Below, piece by piece: positions 8,920 to 19,241 of a DNA stretch of 64,000 nt. The notes beneath the pieces were generated by a model. The model saw only the letters and a list, made by a program, of their open reading frames with translations, did not search any database and was not told the DNA's origin. Position numbers and translations under genes: made by a program. Within the stretch, counting starts at the first letter, position 1, and every line of letters starts with the position of its first letter. The DNA is from Butyrivibrio fibrisolvens (GTDB lineage Bacteria; Bacillota; Clostridia; Lachnospirales; Lachnospiraceae): positions 4,154,001 through 4,218,000 of the forward strand of contig NZ_CP146963.1 in assembly GCF_037113525.1 (NCBI RefSeq), in the 5' to 3' direction.

Positions 8920-10158
8920 ATGTATATGAACAAAACCACTATCTATAATATCTTACTAATATCCATAATTCCAATATTATTTATTATTTCTACATTTGAT
9001 TTCAAGATTGCTATATCTACAACAGTTCTTATGGCATTAGCTTTGATAGCAGTCATTTTCTTCATAGTCGATTGTATCAGAAATCACAGAAATCTTTTTT
9101 CCAAAAAAGGCGCCCTGATAATAGCCGTAATATTGTTATCTGTTATTATCAGTTTTGCATACCAGATTACTTATATGATGAAGGGCATCTATTATTTTGG
9201 TTCTGTTGTTCAACAGATTAATACCATCCTATTTCTTATTATTGGGTTATATCTATATAGATTCCATTTTGACCAATTCAACAAAAGCCTTCATATCATA
9301 TCTTGGTTGGGTTTTGCATCCGCTTTACATGCATTATTTGAAGAGCTTATTTTCTTTTCCAATAATGGAATATTAACACGTGTATTCTCTGTATATAATA
9401 ATCCAATCCCCGCAGGAACCGTCTGGGTTTTATGTATTTTCTTACCACTTACCGGTAAAATAGTTCTAGACTTAGTCATGAAAGTCGTATACTTAGTAGC
9501 TATATTCCTTTGTATGTCAAGATCCGCATGGCTTGCATTATTGCTTGGCTTATTTCTATTTGTTGTGATCAACAAAAATACCATTACCAAGCTTTACGTG
9601 ACAATAAAAAGACCTATCCGCATTATACTTTGGATCTTACTACTAACTATTATTATAGGTCTTTTGCAAATACCAGAAGTTAGTGAAGTAATAACTACTA
9701 GGCTATTCCATATAAAAACCGGTCCTGTTTCTGAAGCCTATTCTGTCCGTACTACACATTCAGTATACCTTTTAGATATCTTCTTCCATTGTAATCCTAT
9801 ATTTTGGATTACCGGCCACGGTCCGGGAAGTACAGTTCCTATGTTCATGAGTTCACCGTATTGGGAGCTTGATCACTACAATGTAGTTGATAATTCGTAT
9901 CTGTCAGTGTTGTATGAGTATGGCATAGTGATGATCATAGCTATTGTCTACATATTATTCCTGGCATTTAGAAAACTATATTACAAATTCAGAAGTGAAT
10001 CATGTATATCCAATGAGGATGCTATTTATGCACTTATGTTCATCTGCGGCGCAGTTACGGCATTCTTCTATGATCTGCAGTATATTATGGCACCTACTCT
10101 TATGATGATGATAATGACAGCTACTGTCATAACATCAAAGGAAGATAAAACTGCTTAA
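8920..10158 (+). CDS. wzy: Wzy-like O-antigen/capsule polymerase, integral membrane protein
   Basis: A 412-residue, very hydrophobic protein with about ten to twelve predicted membrane segments. A large extracytoplasmic loop near residues 255-325 contains RTTHSVYLLD and GHGPGSTVP, as in the O-antigen ligase/polymerase superfamily. Such proteins join undecaprenyl-linked repeat units outside the membrane. It is the only plus-strand gene in the left cluster and has its own GGAGG ribosome site and a terminator. Starts at 8920 and 8926 (both ATG) are possible. A WaaL-type ligase is the alternative, but the Wzx flippase nearby favours a polymerase. Confidence 0.8.
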   Translation: MYMNKTTIYNILLISIIPILFIISTFDFKIAISTTVLMALALIAVIFFIVDCIRNHRNLFSKKGALIIAVILLSVIISFAYQITYMMKGIYYFGSVVQQINTILFLIIGLYLYRFHFDQFNKSLHIISWLGFASALHALFEELIFFSNNGILTRVFSVYNNPIPAGTVWVLCIFLPLTGKIVLDLVMKVVYLVAIFLCMSRSAWLALLLGLFLFVVINKNTITKLYVTIKRPIRIILWILLLTIIIGLLQIPEVSEVITTRLFHIKTGPVSEAYSVRTTHSVYLLDIFFHCNPIFWITGHGPGSTVPMFMSSPYWELDHYNVVDNSYLSVLYEYGIVMIIAIVYILFLAFRKLYYKFRSESCISNEDAIYALMFICGAVTAFFYDLQYIMAPTLMMMIMTATVITSKEDKTA

Positions 10159-10164
10159 CTGTTT

Positions 10165-10195
10165 AAAGGGCTATTCAATAGCCCTTTATTTTATG
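10165..10195. terminator. Bidirectional rho-independent terminator between convergent genes
   Basis: A 10-bp perfect stem, AAAGGGCTAT (10165-10174) and ATAGCCCTTT (10178-10187), closes a 3-base loop and is followed by ATTTTAT. On the minus strand the stem overlaps the stop codon of the GT39-like gene. It can serve both converging genes. Confidence 0.85.
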
Positions 10196-12192
10196 AAAAC
10201 ATTGCATCTACCTGATAATTGTCCATCCCGTATATAGTTATATCCATTATATGAATAGCCTTCACTATACATATCACCCATATCAGAAAAGGTAATGACA
10301 ACTATACTATCAGGGACATTGGTTTTATCCAAATACTTAGAGGAAGAATTATACACGTCTATAAAATAAACACTATCAGAATATTCCTCAAGGAGACGTA
10401 ATGTAGGATAACTATATGCTCCTGCATCCATTTTTAAGCCTATACTGTGATAAGTTTCTCCATTATCTTCCAAATACTGTTTGAGGGCTACATAAACTGA
10501 TTCATATTCTGACATATTATAGGTTTCATAATATGCTTTTGCTCTCTCTTCGTCAGTTCCAACAAATATATGTCCCATATGATAATTGGTCATACCTATA
10601 AACTGAGAACATATCAAAAGGCCTGCCGCACCGTATACTACTCCCTCTAAAAGTTTTGATCTATGTTCACCAAGCTTTTGAATCTGAAAACTAATCGCCA
10701 CAGCCAGAAGACCAAATGCAGCTATCATATATCTGCACACATATACTTCAGATTTAACAAATGCACAGGTCACTATAAAAGCAGCAAATGCGGCTGTACT
10801 GTATCCCAATCTCACTGGACATGTATTTGATGTACTTCCTGTCTTTCTGATCCTGCAAATGAAGTACCAAACACACTTAACAATAGCAACCAGCGATATA
10901 ACAATGAACAATATCGTTATTACAGAATTCGTAGCTGTATCATATTCATAATTCTCAATTTTATAGATTAGGCTATCATGATAATTGCCGCCTTCACTTA
11001 TGATCAATGAATCAACATCTATATGTAATACATATCCAAGGTAATACACCATATGTTGCCATATCTGGTTGAAAGAAGGCCACAAAACTCCCGGAAGAAA
11101 ATATCCAATACTTTTGAAAAAGTTAACTATCTGGTATCGTAAGTCAAATGTCAAAACCAGCTGCCCAGGTCCCTGCCATGGATCAGATATAGCTCCATAT
11201 GTGACTATATTCCTAATAGCTTCCGGTAATATAGTTATTATCATTATTGCCACTACAAGAAGTATCCACTTTGTGATAAGTGTAATATTGTCACCACGCT
11301 TAAGACATATATATAGTAACCAAAAGAAAAACACTGCAACGCAAAACAAGCCACTTGGTTTTGTCAAAATACTAAGTGCAAGCGAAAATGCCAGCACGCA
11401 CAGTCTGAGAATTCCTCTTTTATTCAACTGCAATTTATCGTCACAATTTACTAATTCCAGCAAAACACTGACAAATACAAAAATCCATAGCGCTGCAAAT
11501 TCATCAGTCTGTGTTGATAAGCTCTCTGCAAACACTGTTGGTGAAGTCGCAAATAATACAGCTGCAAATAAACCGCCTTTGAAGGAACAACCTATACGTC
11601 TTGCAATGCTATAGACAAATAAAATGTTAAATAGATATGAAACAGATTGGGTCAAGTTAAATACCGAATCATTATTCTTCCCATAAAGAAGATATAAATG
11701 AAGATCAATAAATTCTTTAAACGCCGGTGTTCCAAGCATTCTTGTATCCGAAGTAGTAAAATGACCAACGCTTTCATTCTGCGTCCAGAACCATATCCTA
11801 CTCAAATGATAAGATAAAGAATCCCAGTTATATGGAACTATTCTTACAGCCAGAAGGCAGATGAACAGTCCATAAACAGCAAATATTGCAACGCATAAAT
11901 ACTCTTTTGCAGATATCTTAGCCAAAATCTCATGAGTTATATCTGTTAATCGCATTTTATTTATGCGCCATTGGCTTAATACTAGTGCCAGTAGAATGCA
12001 ATCATATATTATCCATGTAGCAGTACATGTAAATCGGTTCATCTTACCAAACAATGATAATACTTCTGTCAGCACATATATAAATAATCCAAGTCCTGTT
12101 ATGGCATACGCAACCCTTACGATGCACCTTTCATAACTGACTTTTATTGATGCATACATAATGCTTAATACAATTCCAGCCACAATTATCAT
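10186..12192 (-). CDS. Polytopic membrane glycosyltransferase, GT39/GT83-like (ArnT/PMT fold)
   Basis: A 668-residue protein with about twelve membrane segments followed by a soluble C-terminal domain of roughly 130 residues. The first extracytoplasmic loop carries PYNWDSLSYHLSRIWFW, where the Asp occupies the catalytic position of GT-C enzymes, then TDEFAALWIF later. Enzymes of this type move a sugar from a polyprenyl-phosphate donor onto an acceptor outside the membrane. It precedes the GT8 gene with a 13-base gap. The start has GGAGATC seven bases upstream. The exact family and substrate are uncertain. Confidence 0.7.
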   Translation of the reverse strand: MIIVAGIVLSIMYASIKVSYERCIVRVAYAITGLGLFIYVLTEVLSLFGKMNRFTCTATWIIYDCILLALVLSQWRINKMRLTDITHEILAKISAKEYLCVAIFAVYGLFICLLAVRIVPYNWDSLSYHLSRIWFWTQNESVGHFTTSDTRMLGTPAFKEFIDLHLYLLYGKNNDSVFNLTQSVSYLFNILFVYSIARRIGCSFKGGLFAAVLFATSPTVFAESLSTQTDEFAALWIFVFVSVLLELVNCDDKLQLNKRGILRLCVLAFSLALSILTKPSGLFCVAVFFFWLLYICLKRGDNITLITKWILLVVAIMIITILPEAIRNIVTYGAISDPWQGPGQLVLTFDLRYQIVNFFKSIGYFLPGVLWPSFNQIWQHMVYYLGYVLHIDVDSLIISEGGNYHDSLIYKIENYEYDTATNSVITILFIVISLVAIVKCVWYFICRIRKTGSTSNTCPVRLGYSTAAFAAFIVTCAFVKSEVYVCRYMIAAFGLLAVAISFQIQKLGEHRSKLLEGVVYGAAGLLICSQFIGMTNYHMGHIFVGTDEERAKAYYETYNMSEYESVYVALKQYLEDNGETYHSIGLKMDAGAYSYPTLRLLEEYSDSVYFIDVYNSSSKYLDKTNVPDSIVVITFSDMGDMYSEGYSYNGYNYIRDGQLSGRCNVFIK

Positions 12193-12205
12193 TCTTTGAT
12201 CTCCA

Positions 12206-13249
12206 TCACTTTACTTTTTGGTACCATAAAGCATTTTCGCCTATATACTGTTTTTGAATCCATCTTTTCAAGATGCGTCCGGAAACAATACCATTTATAA
12301 ATGGTGGTAACAATAAATACATTAAATACCGAATCTTTATTGAAATAGTTGCATTAAAAAGCCTGTTTGTATATGAATCTTCCGTATAAAAAATGTTTTT
12401 CTTATAATAGCTTAAATATAATTTTTTCACAGGATGATTGCTATTGAAATACCAGGGTCTTATAAAAGAAGATCCACTAAAGTGAATAATAACAGGATTA
12501 CTCATTGCATCAGACCAATCTTCTTTACTGTAATAATGCTTTTCATCCAGGCCATAAGCACTACATATAGACGAATATGTCTTATACATGAAATTGGGGC
12601 TTTGGACATTGTATTTTAGCGGTAATTTGCTTATCTTATCTCCCAACACAACATTTAACAGATCCTGATCCGGAAGCGGATACTTACTTCTAACATTTTG
12701 CAGATGATCAATAAGTAAATGTCCACATTTACTGCTTCTCCATCTATCAATATCAAATAAAATAATGCCGGAATTATAATAGCTACTATCCTGATTCATA
12801 TCTAAAGATTTAATATACTCACGCTGAGTACAATCTACTACCATAGATATTACACAATCATCCGACATTTTAGTATTATATGCACTTTCCAAACTTGATA
12901 ATATGAGAGTATCACAGTCAATATATAATGCTCTCTTCACACTTTCCGGTAATACAACGTCCATAAACAACCTTGAATATGCGGTAAAACTGTTTTTTCC
13001 TTCATAACTAAAGCCTACGGATGTTACCTTTTTTATACTCTCTGATATTGTTTTGACATCTATAAATAAAACTTTCCTATTATAGTTTTGCGCAATTATA
13101 TTAAGCTTATTCTTATTAGTATCAGAAATCCCATCATCTAATATATAGACATCTATTACCTCTGTGCTTCTGTTATTTATAAACAGAGATTCCATTGAGA
13201 CTCCTGCCAGATATGCATAATTATCATCTGTGGCATAAATAATATTCAT
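12206..13249 (-). CDS. GT8 family glycosyltransferase
   Basis: The product (about 347 residues) starts MNIIYATDDNYAYLAGVSME, typical of GT8 (LgtC/glycogenin-like) retaining galactosyl- or glucosyltransferases. The metal-binding DxD is ALYIDCDTLIL near residue 105. Later YYNSGIILFDI and PDQDLLNVV, and HFSGSSFIRPW near residue 265, match the family's donor and acceptor motifs. The ATG at 13249 is preferred to the one at 13255, because GAGG lies directly against the first and six bases before the second. It likely adds Glc or Gal to the repeat unit in the cytoplasm. Confidence 0.88.
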   Translation of the reverse strand: MNIIYATDDNYAYLAGVSMESLFINNRSTEVIDVYILDDGISDTNKNKLNIIAQNYNRKVLFIDVKTISESIKKVTSVGFSYEGKNSFTAYSRLFMDVVLPESVKRALYIDCDTLILSSLESAYNTKMSDDCVISMVVDCTQREYIKSLDMNQDSSYYNSGIILFDIDRWRSSKCGHLLIDHLQNVRSKYPLPDQDLLNVVLGDKISKLPLKYNVQSPNFMYKTYSSICSAYGLDEKHYYSKEDWSDAMSNPVIIHFSGSSFIRPWYFNSNHPVKKLYLSYYKKNIFYTEDSYTNRLFNATISIKIRYLMYLLLPPFINGIVSGRILKRWIQKQYIGENALWYQKVK

Positions 13250-13292
13250 TATCATCCTCTTCTAAATCAATTATTTATATATTTCTTAAAAT

Positions 13293-14216
13293 CTAAAACA
13301 AAGAATTGATCCATTTTCCGTATTTAAATTCACTGCACTTATCAATGACATACGGGAAGATCAAGCAGAGTATAAAACATAATATGGACATTATTGGTGA
13401 ACTCTTATCAAAAGATAAAAACATATAGATAATAATAAAGTGCAACACATAATATCTAATACTCGTTTTTCCAACATATCTCAAAAAATTGCCCAGAAAA
13501 TCATTTAAACGAATTGTTTTTACAAGTTTAATCAGAATTGCTGATGAATATATTTCTAAAAGCTCTAGTAATAACAATTTATATCCTGGCTGCGCATTAA
13601 CTTCGAATACCCAAAAACGTCCACTCATCTGTAAAACAATTATAGCTGCTGCCCATACAGCCGCATAAATTCCAAAATATTTATTTGTAACATTTCTTAT
13701 CTGAAATCCTATCCACATTATAAATGAAAACAGAAATACTTTACCCACAGCAGTCGAAATGAACGTTCCTACTACAAATAATGAAATCCATATGACTGAG
13801 ATGATTGTGTCTGAATGGATTAATTTCTTAAATAAAACGATCAGAAAATACCCCGCAGACAATTCGCCTAAGAACCATACAGAATTAAACGATTCAAAGA
13901 AATGATATCTTAACTCCCCTTTTAAAAGTAAAAAATGCACGCAACCTAATATCAATCCCCACAATATAAAAAGTCTGAATACGGAATACAACTTCTTCTT
14001 AACCAGCTGATCCAATGAGTATTTTTCAAATGAATATCTAAATAAGAATCCTGAAATAAAGAAAAATGTAGTGTTATGCAATGATACTAATATTAGCATT
14101 AACACATTTTCTGTTTTAGGTGCCAGCCATGCAAAATTCAAATGTGAAAAAATGACTAATATTTCAGCAAATCCTTTGGCTATATCTAAACTTGTATCTC
14201 TAGTATCTTGACTCAT
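13293..14216 (-). CDS. Membrane acyltransferase, acyltransferase-3 family
   Basis: About 307 residues with around ten membrane segments. The N-terminus SLDIAKGFAEILVIFSHL contains the conserved histidine of the acyltransferase-3 family, and NTTFFFISGFLFRYS follows, as in OafA/WecH-type proteins. It would acetylate or otherwise acylate a sugar of the surface polymer. The start at ATG 14216 is supported by AGGAG; an in-frame TTG at 14240 lacks a ribosome site. The gene lies between GT8 and the Wzx flippase in one operon. Confidence 0.85.
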   Translation of the reverse strand: MSQDTRDTSLDIAKGFAEILVIFSHLNFAWLAPKTENVLMLILVSLHNTTFFFISGFLFRYSFEKYSLDQLVKKKLYSVFRLFILWGLILGCVHFLLLKGELRYHFFESFNSVWFLGELSAGYFLIVLFKKLIHSDTIISVIWISLFVVGTFISTAVGKVFLFSFIMWIGFQIRNVTNKYFGIYAAVWAAAIIVLQMSGRFWVFEVNAQPGYKLLLLELLEIYSSAILIKLVKTIRLNDFLGNFLRYVGKTSIRYYVLHFIIIYMFLSFDKSSPIMSILCFILCLIFPYVIDKCSEFKYGKWINSLF

Positions 14217-14249
14217 TAAACTCCTATTTCCCCCAATCAATCTTTTTTA

Positions 14250-15791
14250 TTACTTTGTTTTATTTATTCGTATTATTTTTAAAATATCAAGCAATTCCCG
14301 TAGCTTTGGATTTTTAAACTGTAACATCAAAAACATAGTTAAAGAAACTATAAATGATAATATACCTTTGCACAAAAATCCTAATATCCCATCCATCGCA
14401 ATCTTGGAAACAATTAAATACGATACTATTGTAGACAATATCGTTGTTAACGTATACATCAACAGCATTCCTATATATTGCCTTGGCGATCTTTCAAAAT
14501 AATACTTAAAAATATAATGAATATCCGACGGGAGATTTATACAAACAATTGTTATGATCGTTGCAAATACAACACCACCAACTCCAAACGTCCTTACTAG
14601 GAGAACATTTAAAATCAGATTACTAATGGATTCTATAATTGAGATATATCTTCCTTTCCACCAGACTCCGGATGTTTCCCGTAGCATCCCCATACTATCT
14701 GACATACCATATGCAAATATATAGATGCAAAAAAGTATTACCATCGAAAATGGTAAAAGCGATTTTTTACCTACCCAAAGAGTTATAAAAGGCTGATATA
14801 AATTGATGGTACAACCGATCAATACTGTTAAAATAGCACACTGTATAAAAGTATATACCGTCAATACCCCATAATTTGAGTCCTTACTTTCTGTTGCCAT
14901 TCCATTCCCTAACGAAGGTGTTACAGCTGTTCTAAGCAGGATAACAACATAAATCAGCAATTGCATAACCTGATAGTAATTTTGATATTTTGCAAGCCAT
15001 ACAAGACCCAAAAACGTTGAAATAACAACACTGTCAAAAGAATTCCTGGTAATCGTACGCAGCTTAGATAATGCAATTGCAAATACCTGCTTCTTAAAGC
15101 TTTTTATAAAACTGCTATCCGGCCATCCATATGCCTTATATTCCGGATAATGTCTTCGAGTTTCTCTAATAAGCCAAATTGCATATAATATATTACTTAC
15201 CGACAAAAGAATTGTATATAAATAAAAATCTGTAAATACAACAAGAACGACAAGCTGACAAATATACATTATTCCAGCTGTAGTTCCGCCCATACGATTT
15301 AAAATATCACCTTTTTGATCCGCCTTAAATAGTGCTGCTCTATAGTGTCCTATAAAATATGGAATAGCAGAATTGATAATATAAATAAAATACACAAAAT
15401 AAATATTTAGATCTGCCGGATAGCTCTTCCCATGAATAAGAGATGGAATTAATGGCATACAAGCAAGACCTATTAGTAAAATAAGAGTGCCCGCAAACAA
15501 ATATAATCTTCGAAGCATATGAAGAATCGAACATATTCGTGCTTTGTTTTTCTCGTTTTGTTCAGCCATTGGCTTATACAAAAAATACGTCATAGCACTT
15601 TCAAATCCCAAATCCGAAAGATTGATAATCTGAAGTATTGACGTAAATAAGCTGCTTACACCCGCATATTCCATTCCTATAAATCGGATAATTGCAGTCC
15701 TGATCATAAAAGGAAATACTGAAGTAATCAGCATGGCGTAAGCAGACCAGATGAAATTTTGAAATGTAGATTGTATTCGTTTTTGTTTCAT
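14250..15791 (-). CDS. wzx: Wzx-type polysaccharide flippase
   Basis: A 513-residue protein with about fourteen predicted membrane segments, typical of the MOP-superfamily polysaccharide transporters. The N-terminus (NFIWSAYAMLITSVFPFMIR) and GMEYAGVSSLFTSILQIINL match the Lachnospiraceae Wzx subgroup that also includes the second flippase of this window (38.4 kb). It should flip undecaprenyl-diphosphate-linked repeat units to the outer membrane face for the Wzy polymerase. The ribosome site is weak. Confidence 0.9.
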   Translation of the reverse strand: MKQKRIQSTFQNFIWSAYAMLITSVFPFMIRTAIIRFIGMEYAGVSSLFTSILQIINLSDLGFESAMTYFLYKPMAEQNEKNKARICSILHMLRRLYLFAGTLILLIGLACMPLIPSLIHGKSYPADLNIYFVYFIYIINSAIPYFIGHYRAALFKADQKGDILNRMGGTTAGIMYICQLVVLVVFTDFYLYTILLSVSNILYAIWLIRETRRHYPEYKAYGWPDSSFIKSFKKQVFAIALSKLRTITRNSFDSVVISTFLGLVWLAKYQNYYQVMQLLIYVVILLRTAVTPSLGNGMATESKDSNYGVLTVYTFIQCAILTVLIGCTINLYQPFITLWVGKKSLLPFSMVILFCIYIFAYGMSDSMGMLRETSGVWWKGRYISIIESISNLILNVLLVRTFGVGGVVFATIITIVCINLPSDIHYIFKYYFERSPRQYIGMLLMYTLTTILSTIVSYLIVSKIAMDGILGFLCKGILSFIVSLTMFLMLQFKNPKLRELLDILKIIRINKTK

Positions 15792-15888
15792 TTTTCGTCA
15801 ACCATAAATTGTTAATACTCTAAAGAGTAATAAATACTTTTCTGTTTTTAGTCTGAACAATGTACTAATTATACACATTATAATAACT

Positions 15889-15921
15889 GATGATTCTCGC
15901 CCCAAACAGACAAGAATCATC
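15889..15921. other. Hairpin in the gap downstream of the GT2 gene
   Basis: GATGATTCT (15889-15897) and AGAATCATC (15913-15921) form a 9-bp stem with a 15-base loop, downstream of the stop of the minus-strand GT2 gene at 15947. It has no clear U tract, so it is a possible transcript-end or pause structure rather than a canonical terminator. Confidence 0.35.
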
Positions 15922-15946
15922 ACAAAGTAATCAGCTTTATATCACC

Positions 15947-16957
15947 TTATTTGCCATAATTATTATTGCTTATATTAAAATTCAGTTTTTTAGCAATGCC
16001 TAATATAAATATTTCAAAGCAAACATAATATAAATAAACAAAATGCAATAAAAATGACCAGTGTTTATACACTATAGCTAATCTAATACTATCAAGAATA
16101 GGCAATGGTATTATTGCTGCATATAAAACAAATAGATATTTTCTTTTCGTTAATATCTTAGTTCCACTTTCTCTAGAAGAGAATCCACTTTCCTGCTTAT
16201 TAAAAAGATTATTAATTACTCTGAATTTCAGCTTAGAAAGGTATGTTTTAAATTTAGAGCTGCAGTTATGCATTGTATTATCGCCTCGAACAATACCGCA
16301 GGTATGAGTATCGCTGATGATCTGATCAAAAGCACTACATGTAAATTCTATGGAACTATACTTTTCCGGATACTTTTCTCTAATATAATCCAAAGACATG
16401 ACACATGTTGCAGCATCTGCAAGTGGCAGAAGATCACCTTCATCAAATTGCATTATTGCATTCTTGCCATTTTCTTTGATCACATTCTTCTTATAAGTTT
16501 CATATTTACTGCTCTTAACCTTATAAATAAAATAAGAGAACGGATCTCCTAATGCATTTGAATAAACGGCAGAAACACCGCATAACTCTTTTCTTCCGTT
16601 ACCAATCGTATCTGAAATAAGAACCTTCACATCGTATTGGTCTAGCAAGTCTTTTTTGTCCTGCAATTGGGTATCGTATGAAAACTCTTCATCAGAATCC
16701 ATTCTCATGAGATATTTTCCAGTAGCTTTTTCAGCTCCTATTGCTTTCGCATACTCCGGCAGACGCTTTGGGTTGTCCAATATCACAGCACCATATTTTC
16801 TTGCTATTTCTAATGTCAGATCAGTAGATCCGCCATCTATTACTAATATTTCTAAATCGTTTTGATCGAATTTTTGGCTTCTTATTGATTTTAAAGTATA
16901 TTCCAAAGTCCTTTCGGAATTGTAAGTAGGAATTACTATTGAAAAAAACGGTCTCAT
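15947..16957 (-). CDS. GT2 family glycosyltransferase
   Basis: About 336 residues. The GT-A fold begins FSIVIPTYNSERTLEYTLKS, then ILVIDGGSTD and a metal-binding MRMDSDEEF near residue 90. The C-terminal third has two hydrophobic segments (around 270-320), suggesting membrane attachment. The ATG at 16957 is favoured over an in-frame TTG at 16984 because a GGGAG lies upstream of the ATG, though spacing is long at about 13 bases. The donor sugar cannot be told from sequence. It belongs to the left polysaccharide operon. Confidence 0.87.
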   Translation of the reverse strand: MRPFFSIVIPTYNSERTLEYTLKSIRSQKFDQNDLEILVIDGGSTDLTLEIARKYGAVILDNPKRLPEYAKAIGAEKATGKYLMRMDSDEEFSYDTQLQDKKDLLDQYDVKVLISDTIGNGRKELCGVSAVYSNALGDPFSYFIYKVKSSKYETYKKNVIKENGKNAIMQFDEGDLLPLADAATCVMSLDYIREKYPEKYSSIEFTCSAFDQIISDTHTCGIVRGDNTMHNCSSKFKTYLSKLKFRVINNLFNKQESGFSSRESGTKILTKRKYLFVLYAAIIPLPILDSIRLAIVYKHWSFLLHFVYLYYVCFEIFILGIAKKLNFNISNNNYGK

Positions 16958-17049
16958 TAGTTTTATGTTTCTCCCTTTACTCAAATTAACACTATCACTC
17001 TTTGTCAGTAAGAATTACTTATAATTATTAAAACGTGTTTATTTCTTAA

Positions 17050-18189
17050 CTACTCTACTACCTGGTACTTTTCGTCTAACCACCGAATGATAAACTTAAC
17101 TAATCTAGTATTTATTATAAGTTTTGAAAATAAGAACTCATATATCCAAAAGATAATTGTTCCCAAGCATATAACAATCATTGTAATCAGTATCATTGCT
17201 ATTATAAGGAGATTTTTCTCATACCAATAACTGATATGAAATACATTCTCCCAAATTTTAAAATCATCAAACCAATAAAAAACAGGAACAGTGTGAATAA
17301 TATATATGGTTCCTGTAGCCCTTGCTATATCTGTTATCCTTTTATTACCTTCTACCCGACGGCTCTTAAACCACATAAACAATGCAAAAGAACAAAGAAA
17401 TGCCGGTAAAGCTTCATAATGGTCACAATAATACTTGCCTATAGCTAGGATTTTTTCTCCTAAAAAGGGATTAGTATAACTTGTAATATTACCAATCAGC
17501 AACAACGCAACAATAAACAAATAGGCAATCACTGCTATGATCAGCCAATTATTATCATTTTTTATAAATCTCGCATTTGTCTTTTTACAGTATCCCATCA
17601 AAACAAATATGTACAGAAACCATATATACTCGCAAAACATAGGCTGTGTATACTCGATAGGAATTATCGTCGCAGAACCTATAATAAATACTGCTCCTAT
17701 TATTAGCAACAGACGTATCGCTCTTATATTAAGAGAATCAAGCATTCTATTCAAAAAAGGAATCGTCAAGAGCAATAATAGATACTCACACATATACCAT
17801 TGTGGTCTACCTATTATGGGCAGGAATGCTTGAATAAAAAACACTGCACTAAATGGAACTGCTAAAGATAGAAACATCAAGATTGTAATAAGTACATTTA
17901 AAACAAAGACCATAAACCATGTTGTTACAAATCTTTTTGCACTAAATTTTCTGCCAATCAAATACCAGGAACTGATCATGATAAAGCCATTAATAGCTGT
18001 TCTTTCGGCATTGCCAAATATCGTTTCAAATAAATAGTCACATAAGCCATCCTTTATGGACATATCCATAATAAAGGACTGGCTTTGCATATGGCCTATA
18101 ATGATGAAAACGCAGAGGATGATTCTAAAAATATCAAGTCCGCCGTTTCTATTTGATGTTTTTGAATCTATTTGAATAGAGTCTTCCAT
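17050..18189 (-). CDS. Membrane acyltransferase, acyltransferase-3 (OafA-like) family
   Basis: A 379-residue protein with about ten membrane segments. GGLDIFRIILCVFIIIGHM carries the family's conserved His, and WYLIGRKF and PIIGRPQWYMCEYL resemble the family in Lachnospiraceae capsule clusters. It probably transfers an acetyl or similar group onto the polymer. It is the most upstream gene of the left cluster on the minus strand and so follows the operon promoter, which should lie in the 419-base gap to its right. Confidence 0.85.
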   Translation of the reverse strand: MEDSIQIDSKTSNRNGGLDIFRIILCVFIIIGHMQSQSFIMDMSIKDGLCDYLFETIFGNAERTAINGFIMISSWYLIGRKFSAKRFVTTWFMVFVLNVLITILMFLSLAVPFSAVFFIQAFLPIIGRPQWYMCEYLLLLLTIPFLNRMLDSLNIRAIRLLLIIGAVFIIGSATIIPIEYTQPMFCEYIWFLYIFVLMGYCKKTNARFIKNDNNWLIIAVIAYLFIVALLLIGNITSYTNPFLGEKILAIGKYYCDHYEALPAFLCSFALFMWFKSRRVEGNKRITDIARATGTIYIIHTVPVFYWFDDFKIWENVFHISYWYEKNLLIIAMILITMIVICLGTIIFWIYEFLFSKLIINTRLVKFIIRWLDEKYQVVE

Positions 18190-18608
18190 TTTTAGCCTTA
18201 CTTCCTAATAACTTTTCTTTTGTTTTTTATCCTATCCCAATAGAAGTTATTTGATCATAAATTCCAGATCAATAAGTTCTCATCTACACGCACCTGTTAA
18301 TACTACCATATCCATTAGATACATTCCAAAATACATTTAAGGAAGCCTTTTTATATATACTATAAAATTAGGTCACCAACTAATATTTCCAAGCGGCTAA
18401 CATTATCCAAAAACAGCAATCATGTTCTTTAACTATATTATCTTGGTGTGAGCAGCACCAAGTATCAAAAGGTTGGGACTTCTATAGAAAATGAAGACTC
18501 AAAGATCATTTTCTTGAAATTTAGCCTCCAAATATTATTACACTTTTTTCTCCTATTGTCAGGCAAGAATGTACAAGTTGAACAATAGATACAACCATTC
18601 CCACCAAC
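18190..18608. other. 419-bp non-coding gap at the capsule/defence island boundary
   Basis: No frame with a ribosome site is present. It holds one small hairpin, CTTGGTG (18442-18448) with CACCAAG (18456-18462), without a U tract. It probably contains the promoter of the left polysaccharide operon, read leftwards, and marks the change from glycan genes to conflict-type genes. Confidence 0.45.
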
Positions 18609-19241
18609 TTATCTAATAATTCTCATGTACTCTAACTCTCCTTCTAAATCTCCAGATGTATTGTTTGAAATAATTCTATATCTCATTTTAACGGAAGGCT
18701 TTTCATGTTTTGGTAACCTCAATGCTATTATCTTTCCAAGCCATTTCTTTTCTGTTGCTCTTAAGTTATCTATTGAAAAAGAATATCTATTATCACTATC
18801 AGGGGTAGCAATATATCGCTTCATGGCATATTCGTATTCCTTATTCTCTATGTTTACAGGAAATCCTTGCAAGACAGCAGAACTATAGAAAGGTCTTTCC
18901 TGATCATAATTCAAAAGTTTGTTATTATCATACTTAATATCAATATCATCTTGCAAATAGAATAAGTCTCGTGGGAATCCATCCTGATATATTACAGAAG
19001 CGACTTCTCTAAGCATAGGATTAATGAATTCAACAGAAGGAATTATTGGCTCGCAATTACCATACACCTCTACGGTCACTTCCAAATCCTCATCCAGTTC
19101 AGAAGAATTGTTTTCGATTGCAAGGGGAAATAATAAAACATCCTCAAATGTTTTAAGATACAAATCAAGTTCCTGTAGTTGTGTCAGTTCACTTGTTAAC
19201 TCATTTATCTTCTCATACTTCTTTTTTTCATCATCAGTTCC
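18609..19241 (-). CDS. C-terminal part of the TIR-like protein, reached by -1 frame change
   Basis: This frame has no start with a ribosome site. It is open upstream to an in-frame TAA just before the A-run at 19242-19247 and continues the coding sense of the upstream gene: GTDDEKKKYEKINELTSELT, a charged coiled-coil-like link, then about 180 residues of beta-rich sequence ending at 18609. A TTG at 19163 could be an internal start but has no ribosome site. Joined to the upstream frame at the A AAA AAG heptamer it makes one protein of 566 residues. I do not recognise the C-terminal domain. Confidence 0.6.
   Translation of the reverse strand, partial: GTDDEKKKYEKINELTSELTQLQELDLYLKTFEDVLLFPLAIENNSSELDEDLEVTVEVYGNCEPIIPSVEFINPMLREVASVIYQDGFPRDLFYLQDDIDIKYDNNKLLNYDQERPFYSSAVLQGFPVNIENKEYEYAMKRYIATPDSDNRYSFSIDNLRATEKKWLGKIIALRLPKHEKPSVKMRYRIISNNTSGDLEGELEYMRIIR

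Noticed and set aside
11069..11614. Plus-strand frame of 181 codons antisense to the GT39-like gene
   Set aside because: Shadow frame opposite a clear multispanning membrane protein.
18442..18462. Hairpin considered as a terminator
   Set aside because: Only a 7-bp stem and no U tract on either strand.
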